Shown here piece by piece: positions 8,004 through 16,560 of a DNA stretch of 40,429 bases. Location of the stretch: positions 1 through 40,429 of the forward strand of contig CAYPJU010000059.1 of assembly GCA_964411125.1 (NCBI GenBank). Direction: 5' to 3'. The position numbers and the translations under genes are program-made. How positions within the stretch are numbered: position 1 is the first letter of the stretch; each line of letters starts with the position of its first letter. A model generated the notes under the pieces. The model saw only the letters and a program-made list of their open reading frames with translations, was not told where the DNA came from and made no database searches. The DNA is from JBFIHF01 sp964411125. Its GTDB lineage: Bacteria; Myxococcota_A; Bradymonadia; Bradymonadales; Bradymonadaceae.

Positions 8004-9044
8004 TCAGGCTTTCGCCACGCCGTCGAAGATTTCGAGGTAGCGAGGGAGAACGGCGCGGATCGAGTACCCCGCGTCTACGTGTTCGCGCCCTGCTTCGCCG
8101 CACTGGGCCCGGCGCTCAGGGTTCTCGGCGAGCGCCACCACCGCGTCTTCGAACTCGTCGAAAGACCCCACACACTCACCGGCGTCAGACCCCCGAAACA
8201 CCTCGACGTTCGCGCCGACGGCGGAGACGACCACCGGGGCGCCGACCGCCATGTACTGGATCATCTTGAAGGCGCACTTTCCGCGGGTGAGCGGTCCGTC
8301 GGCCAGCGGCATCAGCCCGATGTCGAACGACTGTAGCAATGGAATCTCCGTCGCGGCGGTCCATCGGATCTGTTCGACCTGTGGATGTCCGCTCAACGGC
8401 GCGAACTCGGCATTCGAGACCATCACGAACTTCCAGTCGGGGAGTCGGGCGAGCGCGCGCCGCATCGGCTCCGCGATCTGCTCCACGAAGGGGAAGTTCC
8501 CCGAGGTCCCCATCCATCCGATCGTTCGCCCCTGCGCACGCCGGCCGTCGGGGACGTAGCGTTCGGTGTCGATCACGGTCGGAATCACCGTCGTCTTCTC
8601 CGGCATGCCCGCCACGCTCGCGAGGTACTCGTTCCCCGCCACGACGTGCCGCGCCAGCGCGACATCGTCTCGCATCGTCGCGGCCCTCGCGGGGCTCTCC
8701 ACCCCACCGGGACCGAGGTGGATCGAGTCGTCGAAGTCGAACACGATCCGGTCGTTGATCGAGGCGAGCAGGCGCTCGGGGAACGCCGACTGCGGCAGCG
8801 CGGGCCGCTGCACGAACACGAAGTCGAATTCGTCGGCATCGGCCGCGAACGGCACGCGCTTCAGGCGCCACAAGAGTTTGTACGGAGCCCCCACGATCGT
8901 GTCGCGAAGCCTGTTGTAGTCGTCGCCGTAGGCGTAGCGGGCGTCGCAATCGATGCCCGCGTCGCGCCAGTACGGGAGGAACTGGCCCACGCGAAAGCGG
9001 CTCGCCGGGACCGTCGTCCCTTCGCAAAGAAAGAGGGCTCGCAC
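8004..9044 (-). CDS. Family 4-type glycosyltransferase
   Basis: This 346-residue GT-B-fold enzyme is the last gene of the rml operon and probably transfers a sugar to a polysaccharide or lipid-linked acceptor. The carboxyl half carries the nucleotide-sugar-binding Rossmann domain: IGWMGTSGNFPFVEQI (about 175-190), then FDIGLMPLADGP and KMIQYMAVGAPVVVSAVG (about 235-285). The amino half shows VFVQRPALPQS and FDFDDSIHLG, as seen in GT4 enzymes of surface-glycan clusters. It has no signal peptide and would be cytosolic or peripheral. The start is GTG at 9044, beginning 4 bp after the stop of the epimerase gene. The donor is plausibly the dTDP-sugar made by the upstream genes, but donor and acceptor specificity cannot be read from the sequence. 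Confidence 0.85.
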   Translation of the reverse strand: MRALFLCEGTTVPASRFRVGQFLPYWRDAGIDCDARYAYGDDYNRLRDTIVGAPYKLLWRLKRVPFAADADEFDFVFVQRPALPQSAFPERLLASINDRIVFDFDDSIHLGPGGVESPARAATMRDDVALARHVVAGNEYLASVAGMPEKTTVIPTVIDTERYVPDGRRAQGRTIGWMGTSGNFPFVEQIAEPMRRALARLPDWKFVMVSNAEFAPLSGHPQVEQIRWTAATEIPLLQSFDIGLMPLADGPLTRGKCAFKMIQYMAVGAPVVVSAVGANVEVFRGSDAGECVGSFDEFEDAVVALAENPERRAQCGEAGREHVDAGYSIRAVLPRYLEIFDGVAKA

Positions 9045-9047
9045 CGG

Positions 9048-9533
9048 TCAGTGCGCCTGGAAAGGACTGTCGGGGTCGGCCTCGTGGCGGATCTCGTCGA
9101 CCTCTTCGGCGTAGTTCTCGCCGGCATACAACTGGTTGGGACAGTTGATGACGATGCCGGGGATCGAGCTGACGTTCTTGTAGGCGTGCACCACACCGTG
9201 CGGCACGATCACGACGTGCGGCGAGTCCTGACCGACGACCAGCTCCTGGTAGACGTCGTAGGTCGGCGAGTCCTCGCGGTTGTCCCAGAGGTAAACTTTG
9301 AAGTTGCCCGGCCCGAGGAAGCAGAAGACGTCGGTCTGCGCGACGTGTTCGTGCGGCCCGCGGGTCACGCCCGGCTCGGTCTGCGAGACGTAGGTCATGA
9401 CGGGGCGGTGCTCGGCGCTGACGTTGTCGGTGCGCCATAGCTCGGTGAGCCAGCCCCGCTCGTCGACGAACTTCTTGAGCGGTCGGACGATGACGTCTTC
9501 GATCTTTCCGCGGGTGAAGGTCCGCTCGGTCAT
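9048..9533 (-). CDS. dTDP-4-dehydrorhamnose 3,5-epimerase-like cupin (RmlC-like)
   Basis: From ATG at 9533 this is a 161-residue single-domain cupin. It shows the RmlC pattern: KKFVDERGWLTELW near the amino end, GVTRGPHEH where RmlC has its catalytic His, VIVPHGVVHAYKNVS for the second half-barrel, and NQLYAGENY holding the expected catalytic Tyr. It is shorter than canonical RmlC (about 180) and the GLHFQ motif is altered to GPHEH, so it may act on a different dTDP-keto sugar or only at one carbon. The start codon overlaps the stop of rmlA (ATGA at 9530-9533). A longer open frame to 9758 exists but lies inside rmlA and is not used. No rmlD (final reductase) lies in the window, so dTDP-rhamnose itself is not assured. 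Confidence 0.82.
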   Translation of the reverse strand: MTERTFTRGKIEDVIVRPLKKFVDERGWLTELWRTDNVSAEHRPVMTYVSQTEPGVTRGPHEHVAQTDVFCFLGPGNFKVYLWDNREDSPTYDVYQELVVGQDSPHVVIVPHGVVHAYKNVSSIPGIVINCPNQLYAGENYAEEVDEIRHEADPDSPFQAH

Positions 9534-10252
9534 CGCCCGTCCTCCAGATCCATCACCAACTGGTTGGCGCGGTGGTACGACGGGAAGGTCCCCGCGTCCG
9601 TCCACCAACCATCGAACTTGCCGAAAGTCAGCGTCCCCTGCTCGATGTAGGCGTTGTTGACGTCGGTGATCTCGAGCTCGCCGCGCGCCGACGGTTCGAG
9701 ACCGTGGACGACGTCGAAACAGAACGAATCGTAGAAATAGATCCCGGTGACGGCCCAATCCGACGGCGGGTCCTTCGGCTTCTCGAGGATCTGCGCGACG
9801 TTCTCGCCGTCGAACCGGACGACCCCGTAGCGCTCGGGATCGTGGACCTGCTTGAGCATCACACGTCCGCCCCGCTCCTGCCTTTCGAACGCTTCCGCCT
9901 CCGCCTTGAGCGAATCTTGGAAGATGTTGTCACCGAGGATCACGCAGAGCTTGCCGCCCGCGGCGAAGTTCTCGACGAGGCCCAGCGCCTCGGCGATCCC
10001 CCCCGCCTGGTCCTGCACGCGGTAGGTGAAGTCGCAACCGTACTCGTTGCCGCTACCGAGCAGGTTGACGATGTCCCCCATGTGCTCGGTACCCGTGACG
10101 ATGCAGATCTCGGTGATGCCCGCTTCGCGCAGCTTGAAGATCGGGTGCATCAGCATCGGCTGTTTGCCGACCGGGAGGAGATGCTTGTTCGTCACCTTGG
10201 TGAGCGGAAACATGCGGCTGCCGGTCCCGCCGGCCAGAATCACGCCTTTCAT
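9530..10252 (-). CDS. rmlA: Glucose-1-phosphate thymidylyltransferase (RmlA-type)
   Basis: The enzyme joins glucose-1-phosphate and dTTP to give dTDP-glucose (EC 2.7.7.24), the first step toward dTDP-deoxysugars. The family start MKGVILAGGTGSRMFPLT is residue 1 when ATG at 10252 is used, with AGGAAC upstream as a weak ribosome-binding site. The 22 extra codons upstream add nothing recognisable. Other motifs are the sugar-binding LGDNIF and YGVVRFDGE, plus the lysine loop EKPKDPPSDWAVTG. At 240 residues it is the short RmlA form that lacks the carboxyl-terminal allosteric extension of the 290-residue enzymes. It lies 26 bp after rmlB and overlaps the epimerase gene by 4 bp, in an rmlB-rmlA-rmlC-like-glycosyltransferase operon. 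Confidence 0.92.
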   Translation of the reverse strand: MKGVILAGGTGSRMFPLTKVTNKHLLPVGKQPMLMHPIFKLREAGITEICIVTGTEHMGDIVNLLGSGNEYGCDFTYRVQDQAGGIAEALGLVENFAAGGKLCVILGDNIFQDSLKAEAEAFERQERGGRVMLKQVHDPERYGVVRFDGENVAQILEKPKDPPSDWAVTGIYFYDSFCFDVVHGLEPSARGELEITDVNNAYIEQGTLTFGKFDGWWTDAGTFPSYHRANQLVMDLEDGR

Positions 10253-10278
10253 GATCGTTCCTGTTCTCGGTTTCGGGC

Positions 10279-11283
10279 TCAAACGCCCCAGATCGGTTTG
10301 AAGTTCTCGAGGTACCACTCGGTGGTATGGCGAAGCGACGCATCGAAGTCGTGCTTCGGCTCCCAGCCGAGCTCCTCACGGATCCGCGACGGGTCGATCG
10401 CGTAGCGTCGATCGTGGCCGGGCCGATCCTGCACGAACGTGATCAGCTCCTGCGAGTCCTTCGTCCCGAGGATGTCGTCGACCAGGTCGCAGAGTCGGCG
10501 GACCAGCTCGATGTTCTGCAGCTCGTTCTCCGTACCGATGTTGTAGGACCGGCCTGACTCCCCGTCTTCGAAGACGCGCCAGATCGCCTCGCAGTGGTCC
10601 TCCACGTAGAGCCAGTCGCGGACGTTCTTCCCGTCGCCGTAAACCGGCAGATCCTTGCGGTCGCGGATGTTGCGGATGATCACGGGGATCAGCTTCTCGG
10701 GGTACTGATACGGCCCGTAGTTGTTCGAGCAGTTGGTGATCACCGCGTCGAGCCCGAACGTGCGGTTGTACGCGCGCACCAGGTGGTCGCTCGACGCCTT
10801 CGACGCCGAGTACGGGCTCGATGGGTCGTAGGGCGTGTCTTCGGTGAACGCGCCCTCGGGCCCCAGGCTGCCGTAGACCTCGTCGGTCGACACGTGCAGG
10901 AAACGCCCGTCGCGCTCCTTCTCGATCCAGTAGGTGCGGGCGAGCTCCAAGAGCGCGAAGGTCCCGACGATGTTCGACTGGATGAACGCCGCCGGCCCGC
11001 TGATGCTGCGGTCGACGTGGCTCTCGGCCGCGAGGTGGATCACCCCGGTCGGTTCGAGCTCGTGGAAGAGGCGGCTCATCGACTCGACGTCGGCGATGTC
11101 GACCTGATGGAACGAAATCCCGCCCCGCTGCAGGGGCTTCTCGATGTACTTCTTGTTGCCGGCGTACGTCAGCTTGTCGACGACCGCGATCTGCGTCGTC
11201 GGGAGGCGTTCGGCCAGCATGTGGACGAGGTTCGCGCCGATGAAACCGGCACCGCCGGTCACGATGAGTCTTTGATCTGCCAT
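10279..11283 (-). CDS. rmlB: dTDP-glucose 4,6-dehydratase
   Basis: This 334-residue extended SDR converts dTDP-glucose to dTDP-4-keto-6-deoxyglucose with bound NAD (EC 4.2.1.46). Visible features are the glycine motif TGGAGFIG (9-16), STDEVYGSLG with the Asp-Glu dehydratase pair, the catalytic YSASK, the substrate loop NCSNNYGPYQYPEKLIP and YGDGKNVRDWLYVEDHC. Length and motifs match RmlB/RfbB throughout. It is the first gene of a four-gene minus-strand operon; the 120 bp between it and upp (11284-11403) would hold its promoter. Its product is a branch point for L-rhamnose and many rarer 6-deoxysugars. With no rmlD beside it, the final sugar is left open. Confidence 0.95.
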   Translation of the reverse strand: MADQRLIVTGGAGFIGANLVHMLAERLPTTQIAVVDKLTYAGNKKYIEKPLQRGGISFHQVDIADVESMSRLFHELEPTGVIHLAAESHVDRSISGPAAFIQSNIVGTFALLELARTYWIEKERDGRFLHVSTDEVYGSLGPEGAFTEDTPYDPSSPYSASKASSDHLVRAYNRTFGLDAVITNCSNNYGPYQYPEKLIPVIIRNIRDRKDLPVYGDGKNVRDWLYVEDHCEAIWRVFEDGESGRSYNIGTENELQNIELVRRLCDLVDDILGTKDSQELITFVQDRPGHDRRYAIDPSRIREELGWEPKHDFDASLRHTTEWYLENFKPIWGV

Positions 11284-11403
11284 GAAGTCTCGTTTTGATT
11301 GGGCGGCCGGAACATAGGATCACCCCGGGCAAAGGTCAAAACGGTTGCTTCGAGGTATCGAACGCTTCGACCGGCAGACCCCGAAAATCGCGGAGAACGC
11401 GGC

Positions 11404-12033
11404 TCAGCGAGTGCCGAACATCCGGTCGCCCGCATCGCCGAGACCCGGGACGATGAAGCCGACGTCGTTCAGCTTTTCGTCGACCGCGGCCGTGTAGATC
11501 GGCACGTCGGGGTGGTGCTTGTGCAGATACTCGATCCCCTCGGGCGCGGCGAGCAGGCAGAGGAATTTGATCGAACGAGGTCGCACCGACTTCACCTTCT
11601 CGATCGCGGCTGCCGCGGAGTGCCCCGTCGCGAGCATCGGATCGACGATGATGCACTCGCGCTCCTCCATCTGGTCGGGGACCTTGAAGTAGTATTCGAC
11701 CGGCTCGAGCGTCGCCTCGTCGCGGTACATCCCGACGTGACCGACCCGGGCGGCCGGGATGAGCTGCAAGATGCCGTCGAGAAGCCCCAGCCCCGCCCGC
11801 AGCACGGCGACCAGGCAGATCTTCTTCCCATCGAGGAGCGGGGCGTCCATCTCCCCCATCGGCGTCTCGATCCGCTCGAGCGCCGTCGGCATCTCGCGCG
11901 TCACCTCGTAGGCGAGCAGGTGGCTGACCTCGGTCAGCAACCGTCGGAAGCCAGCGGTGCTGGTCTCCTTTTTTCGCATGATGGTGAGCTTGTGTTGGAC
12001 GAGCGGGTGATCGATGACGTGTAGTTCGCGCAT
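11404..12033 (-). CDS. upp: Uracil phosphoribosyltransferase
   Basis: The enzyme makes UMP from uracil and PRPP (EC 2.4.2.9) in pyrimidine salvage. The canonical amino end MRELHVIDHPLVQHKLT is reached from ATG at 12033, giving 209 residues, the normal length. An in-frame ATG at 12111 would add 26 residues not seen in the family. Motifs include VLRAGLGLLDGILQLIP, the PRPP loop VDPMLATGHSAAAAI and the uracil-binding carboxyl end GFIVPGLGDAGDRMFGT. It is a single gene, transcribed away from the RND efflux operon across a 159-bp intergenic region. No uracil permease is adjacent. Confidence 0.96.
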   Translation of the reverse strand: MRELHVIDHPLVQHKLTIMRKKETSTAGFRRLLTEVSHLLAYEVTREMPTALERIETPMGEMDAPLLDGKKICLVAVLRAGLGLLDGILQLIPAARVGHVGMYRDEATLEPVEYYFKVPDQMEERECIIVDPMLATGHSAAAAIEKVKSVRPRSIKFLCLLAAPEGIEYLHKHHPDVPIYTAAVDEKLNDVGFIVPGLGDAGDRMFGTR

Positions 12034-12141
12034 GCCCGCTCTTTGCCACGGCTCGGGTATCGACGCAAGCGAGGGTTGGTCGACCCTCTCGGAACAATTT
12101 CGGCGAAACATTGCGTTCCTGGCGCCGACCGTGCTCGCTGG

Positions 12142-12169
12142 TTGAATCCCCGCTTCGCCTCGCTACAGT
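12142..12169 (+). promoter_or_regulatory. Candidate sigma-70-like promoter of the RND efflux operon
   Basis: TTGAAT at 12142-12147 and TACAGT at 12164-12169 are spaced by 16 bp and each match the vegetative consensus at four of six positions. Transcription would start about 17 nt before the ATG at 12193, leaving room for the TGGAG ribosome-binding site. A short hairpin (12071-12076 with 12083-12088) and an inverted repeat (12148-12153 with 12170-12175) lie in the same region and could be operator sites. This is a visual match only. Confidence 0.4.
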
Positions 12170-12192
12170 GCGGGGCCACCCGTGGAGTTTCC

Positions 12193-13374
12193 ATGAAGAA
12201 GATCACGCTGATTACGCTCCTGTTCGTCCTCGCCGGCTGCACCAAACCCGAGAAGGAGCAGAAGAAGGGAGGCTGGGGCGGCATGAACGCCACCAAGTCC
12301 GTCACGGTCGAGGCGATCAGCCCTACCCGCGAACAGTTCCAGGTGTGGGGCGACTACCCCGGCGAGTTCGTCTCGGACGGGATGGCGGAGCTGAGCTCGG
12401 AGGTCGCGGGGCGCGTCAAAGAGGTGAACGTACGCCTCGGTGACAAGGTCGCGAAGGGCGACGCGCTCGCCACCGTCGATCCCGTGTCGTATCAGCAGCG
12501 CGTCCGCGAGCTGCAAGCGTCGGTGTCGTTGTCGAACGCGAGCCTCGAAGAGTCGAAGGTCGCCCTCGAAAACATGAGGCGCGAGCTCGACCGCAAGAAG
12601 CCGTTGCTCGCGCAGAAGCTCGTGACAGAGCGTGAGATCGAAGACCTCGAGGCACGCGTGCGCGGTGCGGAGCAGCGGCTCGAGATCGCCCGAGCGACGG
12701 TGCAGCAGAACCAGGCGCGGCTCGGGTCGGCGCGCGACAGCCTCTCCGACACCACCGTCCGCGCGCCGTTCCACGGGACGATCGCCGAGCGATACGTCGA
12801 CGTTGGCGCGCACGTCGGTCCCGGCCAACCGATGTTTCGGGTCGTCGACGATCAAGAAATCTACCTGCGGCTGCGCGTCCCCGAGACGGAATCGGGGCTC
12901 GTGACGGCAGGGATGGGCGTCGAGATCCGCGTCGACGCCCTCGGTGGACAGAAGGTCTCGGGGACGGTCGGGCGTGTCGCGCCCGCCGTCGACCCCGCGA
13001 CCCGCACGCTGCGCGTCGACGTCGTGAGCGCCGAAGGGGCGGACTGGGCGGGGCTGAAGCCCGGTATGTATGCGCGCGCGAGGCTGCAACTCGGCGAGCG
13101 GAGCGACGCGCTGACCCTGGACAATCAAGCCATCCTGAAGGCGCGCGACGCGTCGCGGTACGTCTGGCTCGTCGAAGACGGCAAGGCCGACAAGCGCATC
13201 ATCACGACCGGGCTTCAGGGGCGGTCCAAGACAGAGGTCGTCGATGGGCTCACGGAGGCCGACCGCGTGGTCCTTCGCGGGGTGGAGAAACTGCGCCCCG
13301 GCAGCGAGGTCACCTTCATCAACGAAAAGAGGGCCCCTGAAGAAGAGGCCGCGCCGGCCGAGGCGACCCCATGA
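12193..13374 (+). CDS. RND efflux periplasmic adaptor (membrane fusion) lipoprotein
   Basis: From ATG at 12193 the product has 393 residues and a lipoprotein signal (LFVLAGC, Cys16), so it is tethered in the periplasm. Its order is typical of AcrA/MexA adaptors: a lipoyl half (SSEVAGRVKEVNVRLGDKVAKG), a coiled-coil hairpin (about 105-185), the second lipoyl half (TTVRAPFHGTIAERYVDVG), a beta-barrel (ATRTLRVDVVSAEG, GLKPGMYARARL) and a membrane-proximal domain. It links the inner-membrane RND pump to an outer-membrane channel. The last four bases overlap the pump start (ATGA at 13371-13374). No TolC-like gene or regulator is in the window. The longer open frame from 12043 is rejected because the signal peptide would then be internal. 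Confidence 0.93.
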   Translation: MKKITLITLLFVLAGCTKPEKEQKKGGWGGMNATKSVTVEAISPTREQFQVWGDYPGEFVSDGMAELSSEVAGRVKEVNVRLGDKVAKGDALATVDPVSYQQRVRELQASVSLSNASLEESKVALENMRRELDRKKPLLAQKLVTEREIEDLEARVRGAEQRLEIARATVQQNQARLGSARDSLSDTTVRAPFHGTIAERYVDVGAHVGPGQPMFRVVDDQEIYLRLRVPETESGLVTAGMGVEIRVDALGGQKVSGTVGRVAPAVDPATRTLRVDVVSAEGADWAGLKPGMYARARLQLGERSDALTLDNQAILKARDASRYVWLVEDGKADKRIITTGLQGRSKTEVVDGLTEADRVVLRGVEKLRPGSEVTFINEKRAPEEEAAPAEATP

Positions 13375-16300
13375 AGATCTCCGAGAGCGCAGTCCGCCGG
13401 CCGGTCCTCACCACGATGGTCTTCCTCGGGATCTTGATCCTCGGGGCGGTATCGTTCACCCGGCTGCAGATCGACCTCTTGCCCGAGATCGACTTCCCCT
13501 CGATCTCCGTGGTCACCACCTACCCGGGCGCAGGTCCCGAGGAGATCGAGACGCTGATCACGCGTCCGCTCGAGCAGTCGCTCGCCACGGTCGAAGGGAT
13601 CGACGAGATCGAATCGTTTTCGACCGAGGGCCGAAGCCGGGTCGCGCTGCGGTTCGTCTGGGGGACGAACCTCGACACGGCGATGAACGACGTCCGTGCA
13701 GTGACCGAGCGCGTCAAGGGCTCGATGCCCGACGAGGTCGACACGCCCGTCGTTTACAAGTTCAACCTCGGTTCCTTCCCGATCATCTACGCCGGAATGT
13801 CGGGGCAGCTCGACGAGCCCGCCCTGCGTCAGCTCGCCGAGCGCGAACTCACGCCGCGCCTCGAACGGGTCGAGGGAGTCGCGGCCGCCGACGTCCGCGG
13901 CGGCCTCAAGCGCGAGATCCACGTGCTCCTCGATGCCGACAGGCTGCGGGCGCTGAACATCAGCCCCATGCAGGTCGTCAGCTCGCTGCGCGACGGCAAC
14001 CAGAACATCCCCGCAGGGCAGATTCGCGAACATGACGGCAACGTCCTCGTCCGTGCCATCGGCGAGTCGCGTTCGATCGAGGAGTTCCAGTCGATCGTCG
14101 TCTCCTCGCGGCGCGAGCTCGATGGGCGCCGCACCCCGATCCTGCTGCGCGAAGTTGCGACGGTGATCGACACGTTCGAAAAGCCGTCGAACATGGTCTA
14201 CATCAACGGACAGCCCGGCATCCGGCTCGCGATCAACAAGCAGTCGGGGTCGAACACGGTCGAGGTCGCCCAGCGCGTCCGCGACGAGTTCGAGAAGATC
14301 AACCGGGACTACCAGGGTCGCGCCCAGCTCCAGGTCATCACCGACACCTCCGAGTACATCGAAGATTCGATCTCGAACGTCCAGAACTCCGTGCTGATCG
14401 GCGCTCTGCTCGCCGTGTTCGTGCTTCTCTTCTTCCTGCGGAATCTCCGGTCCACACTGATCGTCGCCACCGGTATCCCGATCAGCATCATCGGGATCTT
14501 CACCCTGATGTACTACTTCGGCGTGACGCTGAATCTCATCAGCTTCGGCGGGGTCGCGCTCGGCATCGGCATGCTCGTCGACAACGCGATCGTCATCCTC
14601 GAGAACATCTACCGAAAATACGAGGAGGGGCTCGACCCCACGGACGCGGCGATCGAAGGCTCTCGCGAGGTTGCGAGCGCGATCCTCGCGTCCACCACCA
14701 CGACGCTCGTGGTGTTCGTACCGGTGATCTTCCTGACGGGGCTCGCCTCGATCTTCTTCGGCCAGATGGCGTTCGTCGTCAGCTTCGCCCTCGTCTGCTC
14801 GCTGTTGGTCGCGCTGACGCTGATCCCGGTGCTCAGCTCGAAGTTTCTGAAGAAAGGCGCAATCCCGAACCCGGATACCCCAATCGGTCGCGCGCTCGGC
14901 AGGCTCGACAACGCATACGGCTGGTTCGTCGACGGCTGCCTTCGTCACCCGTTCATCACCATCCTCGTCGCGCTCGCCTGCCTGGGGGCCGCGGTGGCGG
15001 CGTCGCCGCTCATCGGGACCGAGCTGATGCCGGAAGGGGACCAGAGTGAGGTCCGCGTCGACATCGAACTCCCGGTCGGCACGCGCATCGAAGTCACCGA
15101 CGCGGCGATGCGTCAGATCGAGGGGATCGTCATCGACAACGTCCCCGAAGCGGTCAGCATGCAGACCGTCATCGGCACCCCCGGGTTCTGGTCGACGTCC
15201 GGCGGCGAGTCCGGCGACATCCTGGTGAAACTCGTCGGGACGGAAGAGCGCGACCGCTCCTCCGACGACATCGCCAACGCGCTGCGGCCCCATGTCGAAG
15301 GCATCGTCCCCGGCGCCGACGTTCGCGTTCGCGCCGGCGGCGGGCTCTGGATCCTCCGCATGCTGCGTGGCGGCGGCGAGCGACTCGAAGTTCAGGTCCG
15401 CGGGTACGACCTCGCCACCGGCGCGCGCCTGTCCGACGAAGTGAAGCAGATCATGGAGTCGATCGAAGGGGTCTCGGGCTCGCGCGTCAGCCGACAACCG
15501 GGCGCGCGCGAAATTCGCGTCATCCCCGATCGCGACAAGATCGCGGCGCTCGGGCTCACCTACTCGACCGTCGCGCGTGAGCTACAGACTTACCTGCAAG
15601 GGACGCGTGCCACCGTGCTGCGGGAAGCGGGCGACGAGTTCGAGGTCATCGTCAAACTCCCCGAGGAGCAGACCGAGGGGGTCGATGCACTGCTCGACAT
15701 TCCGATCGTCATCCCGGAGGTCGGCACCACGCCGCTGCGCAACATCGTGCAGGTCGACGAAGTCGAGGGGCCGCTGACGATCGAACGCGAGAACCAGAGC
15801 CGGGTCGTCAAGGTCAACGCGATCCTCACCGGCGACCGCGACCTCGGTTCGATCGCGGACGAGCTCCGCGAACGTATTCGGGACCTCGAGATCCCCGACG
15901 ACTTCTCCGTCATCGTCTCCGGCGAAGAAGAAGAACAGCAGAAGACGTTCGCCGGCCTGATCATCGGGCTGATGCTCGCCACGCTGCTGGTCTACATGGT
16001 GATGGCGGCACAGTTCGAGAGCTTCCTTCACCCCTTCCTCATCATGTTCTCGATCCCGTTCGCCGCCATCGGTGTCGTCGCGATCCTCATCCTCACCGGT
16101 ACCACCTTCAACATCCAATCCTTCATGGGATGCGTGGTGCTGATCGGCATCGTCGTGAACAACGCGATCGTTCTGATCGACTACGTGAATCTCCTGCGGC
16201 GCGAACAGGGAATGGCGGTCACGGAAGCGGTTCAACTGGCGGCGCGCCGACGTCTTCGGCCGATCATGATGACCACCGCGACCACGATGCTGGCACTCGT

Positions 16301-16472
16301 CCCCGTCGCGATCGGTCATGCCGAGGGCGGTGAAGCCCAGGCGCCCCTGGCCCGCGTCGTCATCGGCGGGATGTTCTCGTCCAGCGCGATCTCGCTCGTG
16401 ATCATCCCGGTGCTCTACAACGCCATCGAGGGGTGGCGCGAGCGACGCAAGCAGCAAGACTCCTCGGCCTGA
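13371..16472 (+). CDS. RND (AcrB/HAE1-like) efflux transporter
   Basis: The 1033-residue inner-membrane pump would export drugs, lipophilic compounds or lipids in exchange for protons. It starts MKISESAVRRPVLTTMVFLGIL, the usual first helix, and shows two repeats of one plus five membrane helices with large periplasmic loops. Family motifs include ARPGAGPEEIE-like YPGAGPEEIETLITRPLE, the fourth-helix GIGMLVDNAIVILENIYRK carrying a proton-relay Asp (the second Asp of AcrB is Asn here) and GCVVLIGIVVNNAIVLIDYV. The length is standard. It is coupled to the adaptor gene by a 4-bp overlap. The substrate is unknown; export of a product of the beta-branching operon 8 kb away is possible but unsupported. 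Confidence 0.95.
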   Translation: MKISESAVRRPVLTTMVFLGILILGAVSFTRLQIDLLPEIDFPSISVVTTYPGAGPEEIETLITRPLEQSLATVEGIDEIESFSTEGRSRVALRFVWGTNLDTAMNDVRAVTERVKGSMPDEVDTPVVYKFNLGSFPIIYAGMSGQLDEPALRQLAERELTPRLERVEGVAAADVRGGLKREIHVLLDADRLRALNISPMQVVSSLRDGNQNIPAGQIREHDGNVLVRAIGESRSIEEFQSIVVSSRRELDGRRTPILLREVATVIDTFEKPSNMVYINGQPGIRLAINKQSGSNTVEVAQRVRDEFEKINRDYQGRAQLQVITDTSEYIEDSISNVQNSVLIGALLAVFVLLFFLRNLRSTLIVATGIPISIIGIFTLMYYFGVTLNLISFGGVALGIGMLVDNAIVILENIYRKYEEGLDPTDAAIEGSREVASAILASTTTTLVVFVPVIFLTGLASIFFGQMAFVVSFALVCSLLVALTLIPVLSSKFLKKGAIPNPDTPIGRALGRLDNAYGWFVDGCLRHPFITILVALACLGAAVAASPLIGTELMPEGDQSEVRVDIELPVGTRIEVTDAAMRQIEGIVIDNVPEAVSMQTVIGTPGFWSTSGGESGDILVKLVGTEERDRSSDDIANALRPHVEGIVPGADVRVRAGGGLWILRMLRGGGERLEVQVRGYDLATGARLSDEVKQIMESIEGVSGSRVSRQPGAREIRVIPDRDKIAALGLTYSTVARELQTYLQGTRATVLREAGDEFEVIVKLPEEQTEGVDALLDIPIVIPEVGTTPLRNIVQVDEVEGPLTIERENQSRVVKVNAILTGDRDLGSIADELRERIRDLEIPDDFSVIVSGEEEEQQKTFAGLIIGLMLATLLVYMVMAAQFESFLHPFLIMFSIPFAAIGVVAILILTGTTFNIQSFMGCVVLIGIVVNNAIVLIDYVNLLRREQGMAVTEAVQLAARRRLRPIMMTTATTMLALVPVAIGHAEGGEAQAPLARVVIGGMFSSSAISLVIIPVLYNAIEGWRERRKQQDSSA

Positions 16473-16482
16473 GATTCCGTGG

Positions 16483-16560
16483 TTCGAACGTTGCGTCGCC
16501 TAACGTGTCGGTGGTGCGGCATCCTGCCGCACCACGCCCTCATTCGAACGTTCCGTCGCC
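16483..16560. repeat. 18-bp direct repeat flanking a perfect hairpin
   Basis: The 18-mers at 16483-16500 and 16543-16560 match at 17 positions (one G/C difference at the eleventh base). They flank the hairpin at 16511-16535. The right copy encodes the last residues of the cytochrome gene on the minus strand; the left copy is non-coding. Confidence 0.75.
16511..16535. terminator. Perfect 11-bp stem-loop between convergent genes
   Basis: Bases 16511-16521 pair without mismatch to 16525-16535 around a TCC loop. It lies between the convergent RND pump and cytochrome genes, so it could end both transcripts. There is no T-tract on either side, so classic Rho-independent termination is uncertain. 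Confidence 0.5.

Noticed and set aside
13215..15497. A 760-codon open frame antisense to the RND adaptor and pump
   Set aside because: It mirrors a clear RND family gene, is rich in Asp, Arg and His with no domain, and is the usual by-product of high GC at third positions.
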